Below, in pieces: positions 52,657-60,969 of a stretch of DNA of 64,000 nt. Origin of the DNA: RGIG3009 sp045630285 (GTDB lineage: Bacteria > Bacillota > Clostridia > Oscillospirales > Acutalibacteraceae); NCBI GenBank assembly GCA_045630285.1, contig JAZQSX010000061.1:171150-235149 (forward strand). The letters run 5' to 3'. The translations under genes and the position numbers were made by a program. Positions within the stretch are counted from its first letter, which is position 1. The number at the start of each line of letters is the position of its first letter. The notes under the pieces are model-generated. The model had not been told where the DNA came from. It did no database searches and was given only the letters and a program-made list of their open reading frames with translations.

Positions 52657-53273
52657 TGAGGGTATCGTATTATCCTGTGGGCGATTATCAGGCCAACTGT
52701 GTTATCGTGTCGGATGAAGCACGCCGAGCGGTTGTGGTCGATCCGGGGGATGAGGCAGTCAGGCTGCTGCAGCGGTTGACCGAACAGGAACTGCAGGTCG
52801 AAGCGATTTTGCTGACCCATGCGCATTTTGATCATATGCTGGCAGTGCGTGAATTGATAGAAGCAACCGGCGCCCCGCTGTATGTTCATGCCGAGGATGC
52901 TGCGGCACTGTCGGATGTGGGACGCAGTTTGATTCCACCGCACCGACGTCCATATACGTTGTCGGCGGATCGGCTGCTGCAGGACGGCGATACGGTGACT
53001 GTTGGAGAACTGGTGCTGAAGGTATTGCATACGCCGGGTCATACGCCGGGAAGCTGTTGTTATCGGTGCGGTGACCTGCTGATTGCCGGTGATACCCTGT
53101 TTGCCGGTAGTGTTGGCAGAACGGATCTTCCGGGTGGAGACACGGCGCAGTTGTTTCAAAGTCTACGGCGTTTAAAGTCTCTCGATGCGACCGTTCGAGT
53201 GATTCCGGGACACGGTGAAGAAACCACGATCGGCTACGAATGTCGCTACAATCCTTTCCTTGCGGGAGCGTAA
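52656..53273 (+). CDS. MBL-fold hydrolase, glyoxalase II-like
   Basis: The 205 residues contain LTHAHFDHMLAV (HxHxDH metal site), HTPGHTPGSCCY, AGDTLFAGSVGRTDLPGG, and a last His in IPGHGEET. This matches the glyoxalase II-like group common in the rel-dtd neighbourhood. The substrate is a thioester or a related compound. Its ATG overlaps the dtd stop (TAATG). Confidence 0.9.
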   Translation: MRVSYYPVGDYQANCVIVSDEARRAVVVDPGDEAVRLLQRLTEQELQVEAILLTHAHFDHMLAVRELIEATGAPLYVHAEDAAALSDVGRSLIPPHRRPYTLSADRLLQDGDTVTVGELVLKVLHTPGHTPGSCCYRCGDLLIAGDTLFAGSVGRTDLPGGDTAQLFQSLRRLKSLDATVRVIPGHGEETTIGYECRYNPFLAGA

Positions 53274-53275
53274 TT

Positions 53276-54766
53276 ATGGTTTTATTACTGCATGGTCATA
53301 CTTATCATTTTGAATTACAAAATATTTGCCGTTTGTTTTTTCCGAGTGAGAAGATCATCATACCGGACGACGGGCTCTGCCCGAGTGACGGTATTGTAGC
53401 GGAAACCCGTCTTGAGCGGGGAGATGCAAAAACAACGCTCACGTGTCGGCTCTTGTGGGATGACTTTGATGAGACACAGTCGGCTGAGGTGGATAATGCG
53501 CATCCGGAATACCGTGACGAGTGCGAATTGGTATTGTGCGATCTGCTGTACCGTTTATTTGTGCGTATGTGCGGCGTTTCGCAGGACTGGGGAATTGTGA
53601 CCGGCGTTCGTCCGGTGAAGCTTCTGCGGCGTTTAACGGCGGAATACGGTGAGGATAAAGCCGTGGCTTGGTTGCGGGACCGTTTGCTGGTCAGTGAAAC
53701 CAAACTGCAGCTTTGCCGCAACACGTTGGCAGCAGAGGACGCCTTGCTGGGATTGTCACGCCCTGATTCATTTAGCTTGTACGTTTCTATCCCGTTTTGT
53801 CCGACACGGTGTGATTACTGCTCTTTTGTCTCGCAGACGGTGACACGAGCGGCAAAGCTGATGCCGGAATACGTCGATTTACTTTCCGAGGAGATTGCCT
53901 ATACCGGTGCGATTGCCAAGGAATTGGGTTTACGCCTGGAGACGGTATATTTTGGTGGCGGTACGCCAACCACGCTGTCGGCAGCGCAACTGAAGCAGCT
54001 GACTGATGCGGTAGAACGGCATTTCGATCTTTCTACCGTACGAGAATATACGGTGGAGGCGGGACGTCCCGATACCGTATCTGAGGAAAAACTGCGAACG
54101 CTGAAGGCGGCGGGGGTATCCCGTATCAGCATAAATCCCCAGACGTTGAACGATGCCGTGTTATTGCATATTGGTCGCAAACATACGGTGGAACAGTTCT
54201 ACGAAGCGTTCGATATTGCACGCCGATGCGGTCACAGCAATGTCAACACCGACTTGATTGCGGGGCTCCCGACCGACACGTATGATAGCTTCTGCCGTAC
54301 GATGGAAGGAATTCTTTCGCTTTCGCCGGAAAGCGTTACCGTACATACACTATCGATGAAGCGAGCGGCGAATTTGACATTACAAAAGCGAGCGGATTAT
54401 CGAACGGCCGATGATGCGGCTCGTATGGTCTCACATACGGCACAGATTCTACCGCAAAATGGCTATCACTCCTATTATTTGTATCGGCAGAGCCGCACGG
54501 TGGGGAATCAGGAAAACGTTGGCTGGGCCAAGCCCGGCTGTGAAGGGTTGTATAACGTGTTCATTATGGATGAGACACATACGATCCTGGGATGCGGTGC
54601 GGGGGCTGTTTCTAAGCTGAAGCAGCCGGGGACCGATTATTTGGAGCGCGTTTTTAACTACAAATTCCCGTACGAATACAACGCCGATCTGCAGGAGATG
54701 CTGAAGCGCAAGGATGAAGTTCGTACGTTTTATGAACGGATCAGGCAAGCACCCGGCAACGGATGA
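53276..54766 (+). CDS. hemZ: Coproporphyrinogen dehydrogenase HemZ (radical SAM)
   Basis: This 496-residue radical SAM protein holds the iron-sulfur motif CPTRCDYCSF (CxxxCxxC). It also carries ETVYFGGGTPTTLS, EYTVEAGRPDTVS, RISINPQTLND, and NVNTDLIAGLPTDT, the HemN-like chain in the HemZ variant with its own N-terminal domain of about 150 residues. HemZ is named for anaerobic coproporphyrinogen III oxidation, yet many fermentative Clostridia with hemZ lack a full heme pathway and no other hem gene is seen here, so its true job is uncertain. The start at 53276 follows GGGAG. Confidence 0.88.
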   Translation: MVLLLHGHTYHFELQNICRLFFPSEKIIIPDDGLCPSDGIVAETRLERGDAKTTLTCRLLWDDFDETQSAEVDNAHPEYRDECELVLCDLLYRLFVRMCGVSQDWGIVTGVRPVKLLRRLTAEYGEDKAVAWLRDRLLVSETKLQLCRNTLAAEDALLGLSRPDSFSLYVSIPFCPTRCDYCSFVSQTVTRAAKLMPEYVDLLSEEIAYTGAIAKELGLRLETVYFGGGTPTTLSAAQLKQLTDAVERHFDLSTVREYTVEAGRPDTVSEEKLRTLKAAGVSRISINPQTLNDAVLLHIGRKHTVEQFYEAFDIARRCGHSNVNTDLIAGLPTDTYDSFCRTMEGILSLSPESVTVHTLSMKRAANLTLQKRADYRTADDAARMVSHTAQILPQNGYHSYYLYRQSRTVGNQENVGWAKPGCEGLYNVFIMDETHTILGCGAGAVSKLKQPGTDYLERVFNYKFPYEYNADLQEMLKRKDEVRTFYERIRQAPGNG

Positions 54767-54788
54767 TCGGCGCTTTTGAACAAAAGGG

Positions 54789-54817
54789 TTGTATTTTTTG
54801 CCGAGATTTTCTATAAT
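54789..54817 (+). promoter_or_regulatory. Promoter of the zinc-ribbon-punA-mtaD operon
   Basis: TTGTAT and TATAAT are spaced by 17 bases, 32 bases before the next start codon. Confidence 0.78.
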
Positions 54818-54849
54818 GATTCTGTAAGAACGAAAAAGGAGAGATTCGT

Positions 54850-55206
54850 ATGTCAACTTTTGAAGATGTTTTGTCCTGCGCAAAATCGGTTGCGCAAACG
54901 GCCGGTAAAAAAACCGAGGAGTTTGTGGAAATGACCATCGTTCGAGTGGAGATAGCCGATCTTCGCCGTGAGATCTCTGCCTTGTATGAGGGCTTGGGCC
55001 GCTTGGTTTACGATAGCCGCACTGCTAACGAGCCGGTTGAGGATATGGTGGAAGCGTGCGTTGAGCAGCTGAAAGTATTGCAGGCAAAGCTTGAAAAGCT
55101 GGAAGATAAAGTGATGGAAAGCAAAAATGTCATTCGTTGCGATTGCGGCACGCTGAACGTCAACACGGCCATGTACTGCAACCAGTGCGGTAAGCAGCTC
55201 GATTGA
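54850..55206 (+). CDS. Coiled-coil protein with C-terminal zinc ribbon
   Basis: The 118-residue protein is mainly helical, with a coiled coil at about 30-95 (VEIADLRREISALYEGLGRL, LKVLQAKLEKLEDKVME). It ends in a zinc ribbon (CDCGTLNVNTAMYCNQCG). AAAAGGAGAG precedes the ATG. Such small proteins are common in Clostridia and have no known function. It overlaps or touches punA, so it is co-transcribed with the purine salvage genes, probably by chance of position. Confidence 0.78.
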   Translation: MSTFEDVLSCAKSVAQTAGKKTEEFVEMTIVRVEIADLRREISALYEGLGRLVYDSRTANEPVEDMVEACVEQLKVLQAKLEKLEDKVMESKNVIRCDCGTLNVNTAMYCNQCGKQLD

Positions 55207-56060
55207 TGATGACCGAGCGTGAACAGGCGCAGCGTGCGGCTGAATATATCAAGCAGCGCATCGCTTCTGCCGCTTTTTCGATTCCCGATACGGCGATCGT
55301 CCTGGGTTCCGGCCTTGGCTTTTTGACCGGACATATGGAGGAGACAGTCCGTATCCCATATCAGGAGATTCCCGGGTTTCCGGTATCCACGGTGGAGTCG
55401 CACGCCGGTGAGCTGTGTATCGGTAAGCTGTCGGGGAAACCTGTGTTTGCCTTTTCCGGACGGTTCCATTTTTACGAGGGCTACGATTTTCGCACGGTAA
55501 CTTTCTACGTGCGTGTCTTGTATTGCCTCGGCGTGAAGGCCTTGGTACTGACGAATGCGGCAGGAGGCATGAATCCTGCTTACGTCCCCGGGGATCTGAT
55601 GCTGATCAGGGACCATATCAAGCTGTGTGCGGACGGTCCGGAGCGTGGCGCTGCCGATCCGTTTTTTGGCCCGAGATTTTTTGATATGACCGAAACGTAT
55701 ACGCCGGCATTGCGGGAGTTGGCGAAGAAAACCGCCGAGGAGCTGTCGATGTCGATTCACGAGGGTGTGTACTGTTATATGGGTGGACCTCAGTTTGAAA
55801 CACCGGCAGAGATCCGTGCGCTCCGCTTGCTTGGTGGGGATGCCGTCGGTATGTCGACGGTCCCGGAAGCTATTGTGGCGGCACGGTGCGGTATGCAGGT
55901 GCTCGGTATATCGTGTATCACGAATATGGCGGCCGGTATGATTGCCGGTACGTACATCAGCGATGAAGAAGTCACCGAGGTGGCAGGAAAAGCCTCGGAT
56001 CGCTTCAGTTCGTTGCTGTGTGCGGTGCTAGAGAGATGGGGGAAGACGGATGCTGTTTGA
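55206..56060 (+). CDS. punA: Purine nucleoside phosphorylase, trimeric PunA type
   Basis: PunA phosphorolyses inosine and guanosine (and their deoxy forms). The 284 residues show VLGSGLGFL, GFPVSTVESHAGELC, SGRFHFYEGYDF, LTNAAGGMNP, YCYMGGPQFETPAEIR, GMSTVPEAIVA, and the base-specificity Asn in ITNMAAG. It starts at an ATG sharing a base with the previous stop (TGATG), without a strong ribosome site of its own, so translation is probably coupled. The organism thus has two structurally unrelated purine phosphorylases (see deoD). Confidence 0.93.
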   Translation: MMTEREQAQRAAEYIKQRIASAAFSIPDTAIVLGSGLGFLTGHMEETVRIPYQEIPGFPVSTVESHAGELCIGKLSGKPVFAFSGRFHFYEGYDFRTVTFYVRVLYCLGVKALVLTNAAGGMNPAYVPGDLMLIRDHIKLCADGPERGAADPFFGPRFFDMTETYTPALRELAKKTAEELSMSIHEGVYCYMGGPQFETPAEIRALRLLGGDAVGMSTVPEAIVAARCGMQVLGISCITNMAAGMIAGTYISDEEVTEVAGKASDRFSSLLCAVLERWGKTDAV

Positions 56061-57336
56061 AAAGATCGCTCTTTTGAAAGCAGACGGTACCTATTTGACC
56101 GACCAATATGTCGGAATTCGTGATTCCCGCATTGTGTGGCTGTCTGATGCTCCGCCATCCGAGGATTTCGGTGAGCGTATTAACGGAGAAAATCGCCTGC
56201 TGATGCCCGGTTTTTACAATGCTCATACCCACGTGGCGATGACGCTGATGCGTGGATACGGTGAGGAGCTTCCGCTGCAATCGTGGCTCTTTGATCGTAT
56301 TTTTCCGTTTGAGGATAAGCTGTTTGCGGAAGCGGTGTATTGGGGCAGCCTGCTCGGCATGGCTGAGATGCTATCTACCGGTACGGTGGCGTTCACGGAT
56401 ATGTACTATTTCTGTGAGGAAACCGTCAAAGCGGCGTTGGAATGCGGTATAAAGGCCAATATCGGACGTGGTGTTTCTTGCTTTGATGCGGGTAAACACT
56501 TTTCCGATCTGCCCGCCTATTCGGAATTGAAGGAGATGATTCCCGCATTTCACGGCAGTGGGGACGGTCGTATTTTGATCGACGTAGCGCCGCATGCGGA
56601 ATACACCACTCGCCCTGATATTTTGCGGGATACGGTAGCAATGGCGGAGGAATACGGTCTGCGGATGCAAGTTCACGTTTCCGAAACCAATAAGGAGCAT
56701 TTGGAGTGCGTTGCCAGACACGGCATGACACCCACGGCGTTACTGGAGAAAACCGGTGTGCTGGATCGTCCGTTGACGGTGGCGCACGGTGTGTGGCTGA
56801 CGGATGCGGACATAGACCGATTAGCAACGCACGGTGCAACGGTAGCACATTGCGCTAAAAGTAATATGAAGCTGGGCAGTGGTATTGCCAGGACCCAAGC
56901 GATGCTTCAAAAAGGCGTTACGGTGGCAATCGGTACCGATTCTGCGGCCAGTAACAATGCGCTGGATCTGCTGGATGAGATGCGTTTTGCTGCTTTACTT
57001 GCAAAAGGCGTAGCGTGCGATCCTCTTGCGTTTCCTGCGTCGGAGGTTTTGCGCTGCGGTACACGTAATGGTGCCTTGTCACAGGGTCGTGAGGATTGCG
57101 GTGATGTGGCGATCGGTTACCGTGCCGACTTGGTTATGCTGGATATGACCGATATTGGGTTTTGCCCGTCACATGCGCCGCTGTCCAATTTGCTGTTCAG
57201 TGCCGGTAGTCGTGCTGTGCGCATGACGATGGTCGACGGTCGAATTCTGTATCGTGATGGGGCATATACAACGTTAGATATCGAAAAGATTCGTCGCGAG
57301 ACACAGCGGTGTACGGAGCAAATCCTTCGTATGTGA
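56050..57336 (+). CDS. mtaD: 5'-methylthioadenosine / S-adenosylhomocysteine deaminase
   Basis: This cyclic amidohydrolase deaminates MTA, SAH or adenosine to the inosine forms. The 428 residues contain the zinc motif GFYNAHTHVAMTLMRG, PLQSWLFDRIFPFE, HAEYTTRPD, QVHVSETNKEH, TVAHGVWL, and GTDSAASNNALD. The start overlaps the punA stop by 11 bases. A deaminase feeding a 6-oxopurine phosphorylase makes a plausible two-step salvage of methylation by-products (inference). Confidence 0.9.
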   Translation: MLFEKIALLKADGTYLTDQYVGIRDSRIVWLSDAPPSEDFGERINGENRLLMPGFYNAHTHVAMTLMRGYGEELPLQSWLFDRIFPFEDKLFAEAVYWGSLLGMAEMLSTGTVAFTDMYYFCEETVKAALECGIKANIGRGVSCFDAGKHFSDLPAYSELKEMIPAFHGSGDGRILIDVAPHAEYTTRPDILRDTVAMAEEYGLRMQVHVSETNKEHLECVARHGMTPTALLEKTGVLDRPLTVAHGVWLTDADIDRLATHGATVAHCAKSNMKLGSGIARTQAMLQKGVTVAIGTDSAASNNALDLLDEMRFAALLAKGVACDPLAFPASEVLRCGTRNGALSQGREDCGDVAIGYRADLVMLDMTDIGFCPSHAPLSNLLFSAGSRAVRMTMVDGRILYRDGAYTTLDIEKIRRETQRCTEQILRM

Positions 57337-57429
57337 ACAATTTTTCGTTAAAATATTCAAAAAATGTCACCCGAGTTTGGTGTTTTTGTCAAAAAGTAGC
57401 TCCTTTTTGAACTTTTTTTCAAAAAGCAC
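57337..57429. other. AT-rich intergenic region before the HU promoter
   Basis: The stretch has several A and T tracts (CAAAAAGTAG, CTTTTTGAAC) that could form weak hairpins. No clear terminator for mtaD was seen. Confidence 0.4.
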
Positions 57430-57458
57430 TTGCAAAAGAACTGCGAGTGAGGTAAAAT
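57430..57458 (+). promoter_or_regulatory. Promoter of the HU gene
   Basis: TTGCAA and TAAAAT are spaced by 17 bases. The leader is about 70 bases long. Confidence 0.8.
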
Positions 57459-57534
57459 ACGTCGTAGGGTATGTCCTAAAATGATTCTAAGCGGAGCTAT
57501 CCGTTGGAATACAAAAAATTTGGAGGTTTTTCTC

Positions 57535-57810
57535 ATGAACAAGGTTGAATTGGTTGCTTCTGTTGCAGAAAAGGCTGGTCTGTCCAAGAAAGATGCCGAG
57601 AAGGCTGTTGCTGCTGTCCTGGGTTCCGTTGTTGAAACTGTTGCTAAGGGCGATAAGGTTCAGTTGGTTGGCTTTGGTACGTTTGAGGTTCGTGCTCGCG
57701 GCGAGCGCAAGGGTAAGAATCCTCAGACCGGCGCCGAGATCGTGATCCCGGCTTCCAAGCAGCCCGTTTTCAAGGCTGGCAAGGCGTTCAAGGACGCTGT
57801 TGCGAAATAA
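57535..57810 (+). CDS. hup: HU-family DNA-binding protein
   Basis: HU bends and compacts DNA. The 91 residues are typical: MNKVELVASVAEKAGLSKKD, then GFGTFEVRARGERKGKNPQTG (the DNA-binding arm), IPASKQPVFKAGKAFKDAV. Codons are strongly biased (GTT, GCT, AAG), as expected for a very abundant protein. TGGAGG precedes the ATG. Confidence 0.96.
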   Translation: MNKVELVASVAEKAGLSKKDAEKAVAAVLGSVVETVAKGDKVQLVGFGTFEVRARGERKGKNPQTGAEIVIPASKQPVFKAGKAFKDAVAK

Positions 57811-57823
57811 GTCTGGCAATCCT

Positions 57824-57852
57824 GAAGCCGCCCGTTTTCGGGCGGCTTTTTG
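57824..57852 (+). terminator. Terminator between HU and rqcP
   Basis: AAGCCGCCCG pairs with CGGGCGGCTT around TTTT, followed by TTTT. The rqcP gene starts only 19 bases later, so read-through or a leaky terminator may feed the downstream cluster. Confidence 0.85.
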
Positions 57853-57870
57853 CTTATAAAGGAGTTTACT

Positions 57871-58110
57871 ATGAGATTGGACAAATATTTGAAGGTATCC
57901 CGCATTATCAAGCGCCGCACCGTGGCAAATGAAGCGTGCGATGCGGGACGTGTATTGGTGAATGATAAGATTGCCCGTGCATCGTACGATGTGAAGGTAG
58001 GAGACGTTTTGACCATTCAATTCGGCACACGGGAGCTGAAAGCGGAGGTTTTGGCGGTGCATGAAACCGTGGCCAAAAACGACGCTTCGTTGTTGTATAA
58101 GATACTGTAA
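57871..58110 (+). CDS. rqcP: RNA-binding S4-domain protein RqcP (YabO)
   Basis: The 79-residue protein is an S4 domain (MRLDKYLKVSRIIKRRTVAN, AGRVLVNDKIARASYDVKVGD). RqcP helps RqcH add alanine tails to peptides on split 60S-like large ribosomal subunits. It heads the yabO-yabP-yabQ-divIC-yabR cluster, the same order as in Bacillus subtilis. AAAGGAG precedes the ATG at 57871. Confidence 0.92.
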   Translation: MRLDKYLKVSRIIKRRTVANEACDAGRVLVNDKIARASYDVKVGDVLTIQFGTRELKAEVLAVHETVAKNDASLLYKIL

Positions 58111-58175
58111 CGTATTCGGTCGTATATTCTGCGCATTTCTTTCATACAGTGTACCGAGTGTAAGGGGGACCGTGT

Positions 58176-58463
58176 ATGAAAGAGCAACCGAAACAGGAAA
58201 GTCGCAATACACCGCACGTAGTCAGCCTCAGTGATAGACGGTTATTGTCTGTCTCCGGCGTACAGGATGTGGACAGCTTTGATGATACGACGGTGATCAT
58301 TTATACCGAGCTTGGTGAGTTGACGGTCAAAGGAATGGGACTGCATATCAACCGGTTAAATATCGAGACGGGTGATTTGTCGCTGGAGGGTCAGGTCGAA
58401 TCCTTGCTGTACACGGAAATCCATAGCCGTTCCGGCGGCTTCTTTGGCAGGCTCTTTCGGTAA
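58176..58463 (+). CDS. yabP: Sporulation protein YabP
   Basis: The 95 residues match the YabP/YqfC fold: HVVSLSDRRLLSVSGVQDVDSFDDTTVII in parts, ELGELTVKGMGLHINRLNIETGDLSLEG in parts. It is needed for spore development in Bacillus. GGGGG precedes the ATG. Position between rqcP and yabQ fixes the identity. Confidence 0.9.
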   Translation: MKEQPKQESRNTPHVVSLSDRRLLSVSGVQDVDSFDDTTVIIYTELGELTVKGMGLHINRLNIETGDLSLEGQVESLLYTEIHSRSGGFFGRLFR

Positions 58464-58468
58464 AGGGT

Positions 58469-58945
58469 ATGGGCTTTACAAACAGCGAACAGCTGCGGCA
58501 GCTCTACCTATCCGGCGGCATGGGATTTCTGCTGGGCCTGTATTATGACGTGTTTCGGATTTGGAGAAAATCGGGGCACTCTTCGACTGTGTCGGTGTTT
58601 TTTCAGGACTGCTTTTACTTTGTAACGTCTGCGGCCATCGTATTTTTGTTTTCATTGGCTATGACTGACGGCGTGGTTCGCACGTACGTATTGCTCGGGA
58701 TCGCTTTCGGATTTTTTGCTTATCGGTATACGGTAGGGAACATATTACTGCGTGCGGTAGGTGTTCTTGTGCGGTGGTTTCATCGGTTGAGTGAATGGAT
58801 TTATCATATCTTGGCCGTTGCTTTTGGCGGTATAAGAACTTGCTTTTTCGGCGTTTGTGGAAAAGTGTGGAAATTCTGTCGAAAAATCGCAAAAAAAAGC
58901 AAAGTTTTTTTCAAAAAAGTGTTGCAACGGAAGCCAAGTTTATAG
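58469..58945 (+). CDS. yabQ: Sporulation membrane protein YabQ
   Basis: The 158-residue protein has about four membrane helices after an N-terminal QLRQLYLSGGMGFLLGLYYDVFRIWRK stretch typical in parts of YabQ. It ends with a strongly basic tail (KIAKKSKVFFKKVLQRK). YabQ localises to the forespore membrane and is needed for cortex formation. It starts 5 bases after yabP. Confidence 0.88.
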   Translation: MGFTNSEQLRQLYLSGGMGFLLGLYYDVFRIWRKSGHSSTVSVFFQDCFYFVTSAAIVFLFSLAMTDGVVRTYVLLGIAFGFFAYRYTVGNILLRAVGVLVRWFHRLSEWIYHILAVAFGGIRTCFFGVCGKVWKFCRKIAKKSKVFFKKVLQRKPSL

Positions 58946-58951
58946 TATAAT
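58922..58951 (+). promoter_or_regulatory. Possible promoter of divIC
   Basis: TTGCAA and TATAAT are spaced by 18 bases at the end of yabQ. It would allow divIC expression outside sporulation. Confidence 0.6.
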
Positions 58952-58986
58952 TTCAAGGAATAGTTTTACAGGAAGGAGTGCTGACG

Positions 58987-59271
58987 GTGCACGTCGTAAA
59001 AGGAAAAAAGAAAAGTGTTTTGCTGCGCGTGGCCTTGTTGGCACTGGCGATCTACGTTATTGCTTCGCTGATTCGCATTCGTGTGGAACTTAATGCGCAA
59101 AACGGGGAGCTTCAGGCGTGGCAAAGCGGCAATCAAGCGTATCAGGATCGAATCGATTTACTGAACGACAGCTTGAAAAACAGCAACAACGATCTGGAAA
59201 GTGAACTGCGCGAACAAAGTATGGCGAAGCCGGGAGAGTCGATTTTGGTCGAAGTCCCGAGCGAGAATTAA
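58987..59271 (+). CDS. divIC: Septum formation protein DivIC (FtsB-like)
   Basis: The 94-residue bitopic protein has a basic N-terminus, one membrane helix (LLRVALLALAIYVIASLI) and a coiled coil outside. It joins FtsL and DivIB in the divisome. The GTG at 58987 is eight bases behind AAGGAG; an earlier GTG overlaps the ribosome site. Between yabQ and yabR, as in Bacillus. Confidence 0.88.
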   Translation: MHVVKGKKKSVLLRVALLALAIYVIASLIRIRVELNAQNGELQAWQSGNQAYQDRIDLLNDSLKNSNNDLESELREQSMAKPGESILVEVPSEN

Positions 59272-59307
59272 TGTAGCATTTCTATCAAGTAGGGGGAACT
59301 CCGCAAC

Positions 59308-59757
59308 ATGGTTTTGGAAGTTGGAGCGTGTGTCGAGGGTAAGGTTACCGGTATTACCAAGTTCGGTGCGTTTGTCGAGCTGGAAGGCGGTAAAACGGGT
59401 ATGGTACATATTTCGGAGGTAGCGCCGACGTATGTCAAAGAGATCCGTGATCATGTCACCGAAAATCAGCAGGTCAAGGTGAAGATCCTGAGCATCGGTG
59501 AGGATGGCAAGATCAGCCTTTCTATCAAAAAGGCAATGGATCCTCCGCCGCGTGCCCCTCGTGGCCCGGCGCCTCGTCGTACATCTCCCGGTCGTCCCGG
59601 CGGCTTTGAGTGGCAACCCAACCGCACGGCAGAAAACGCAAGCTTTGAAGAGATGATGTCTCGCTTCAAACAGACCAGCGATGAGAAAATGCTGGATCTG
59701 AAGCGTTCGCTGGACGGAAAGCATGGCGGCTTTACCCGCAAGCGTTCCGGTAGTTAA
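59308..59757 (+). CDS. yabR: S1-domain RNA-binding protein (YabR-like)
   Basis: The 149 residues start with an S1 domain (GACVEGKVTGITKFGAFVELEGGKTGMVHISEVA in parts; VKVKILSIGEDGKISLSIKKA in parts). A Pro/Arg-rich linker (PPPRAPRGPAPRRTSPG) and a charged helical tail follow. Family members bind RNA, possibly at the ribosome. It is the last gene of the cluster before a terminator. Confidence 0.9.
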   Translation: MVLEVGACVEGKVTGITKFGAFVELEGGKTGMVHISEVAPTYVKEIRDHVTENQQVKVKILSIGEDGKISLSIKKAMDPPPRAPRGPAPRRTSPGRPGGFEWQPNRTAENASFEEMMSRFKQTSDEKMLDLKRSLDGKHGGFTRKRSGS

Positions 59758-59773
59758 AGTCGAAGCAAAACAT

Positions 59774-59806
59774 AGCCGTTGCCCCCATGGCAACGGCATT
59801 TTTTAT
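59774..59806 (+). terminator. Terminator after the yabR-like gene
   Basis: GCCGTTGCC pairs with GGCAACGGC around CCCAT, followed by ATTTTTTAT. Confidence 0.92.
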
Positions 59807-59831
59807 GATAAAGGTTGCAAAAGAGGGTATT

Positions 59832-60950
59832 ATGGAGCAGTTGCAATTTTGCGCACCGTGCTTGTTCGGTGTAGAAGGTATACTGGGCGATGAGCTTCGC
59901 CGTATGGGTGCAGAAGCGGTAACGCCGCAAAACGGTCGTGTGATCTTTGCAGGTGATGCCGCTATGCTGGCACGTGCCAATATCAACAGCCGCTATGCGG
60001 AGCGTATTCAAATTCTAATGGGTACGTTTCGAGCGACCTCCTTTGAAGAGTTATTTCAAGGCGTTCGTTCTTTGCCGTGGGAGCAGTTTATTGCCGTTCG
60101 TGACGCTTTCCCCGTAAAGGGCTGGTCGCTGAACTCGACTTTGCACAGCATTCCGGATTGCCAGTCGATCGTTAAAAAAGCAATCGTTGAGCGTCTGAAA
60201 AGCAAATACGGTATCGGTTGGTTTGAAGAGACCGGTTCTACGGTACAGGTACAGTTTGCGATTTTGAAAGACGAAGTGATGCTGCTGATCGATTCCAGTG
60301 GTGTTGGTCTTCATAAGCGTGGTTATCGGCAGAATGCCGGCGGCGCACCGATGAAGGAGACGTTGGCAGCCGCTATCGTGGATGTGACACGGGCTCGGTT
60401 GGCAGATCAGGTGATCGATCCGTGCTGCGGCTCCGGTACGTTGCTGATTGAATCGGCGCTGGCCGCTCGACGGATCGCACCGGGTATTCGCCGTCGCTTT
60501 GCTGCCATGCAGTGGGGTTGGATGGACGAAGCTGTATGGAAGGAAGAACGGGAACGTGCGATGTCACAAGCTCTGCTTGACCGGGCGTTTTTCGCTTTGG
60601 GCAGTGATATTGATGCCGATGCCGTCCGTTTAACTCTTGAAAATGCGGCAAAAGCGGGCGTAGGGGTCCAGGTACGTGCCACACAGCGTGATCTGCGTGA
60701 TTTTGAGCCGCAGGGTGATAGCGGCGTAGTGCTGTGTAATCCGCCGTACGGTGAGCGCTTGCTGGACGTGGAGGCGGCACGTGCGTTGTACCGCACCATG
60801 GGAAAGGTCTTTATCCCCAAGAAGGGGTGGAGCTACGCTATCATCAGTCCGGACGAGACCTTTGAAACGTCCTTCGGACGCAAGGCCGATAAACGGCGGA
60901 AATTGTATAACGGTATGCTAAAGTGTCAGCTGTATATCTATTATCGCTGA
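59832..60950 (+). CDS. THUMP-domain class I RNA methyltransferase (RlmL/YpsC-like)
   Basis: The 372-residue protein has an N-terminal THUMP RNA-binding region (to about 160) and a Rossmann methyltransferase domain. DPCCGSGTLLIESAL binds S-adenosylmethionine, and NPPYGERL is the catalytic NPPY motif for N2-guanine methylation. The best match is the COG0116 group that methylates 23S rRNA. The ATG at 59832 is chosen by homology to the usual beginning (LQFCAPCLFGVEGILGDEL in parts). Confidence 0.9.
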   Translation: MEQLQFCAPCLFGVEGILGDELRRMGAEAVTPQNGRVIFAGDAAMLARANINSRYAERIQILMGTFRATSFEELFQGVRSLPWEQFIAVRDAFPVKGWSLNSTLHSIPDCQSIVKKAIVERLKSKYGIGWFEETGSTVQVQFAILKDEVMLLIDSSGVGLHKRGYRQNAGGAPMKETLAAAIVDVTRARLADQVIDPCCGSGTLLIESALAARRIAPGIRRRFAAMQWGWMDEAVWKEERERAMSQALLDRAFFALGSDIDADAVRLTLENAAKAGVGVQVRATQRDLRDFEPQGDSGVVLCNPPYGERLLDVEAARALYRTMGKVFIPKKGWSYAIISPDETFETSFGRKADKRRKLYNGMLKCQLYIYYR

Positions 60951-60969
60951 AAAAGCAGGAGGTATTACG

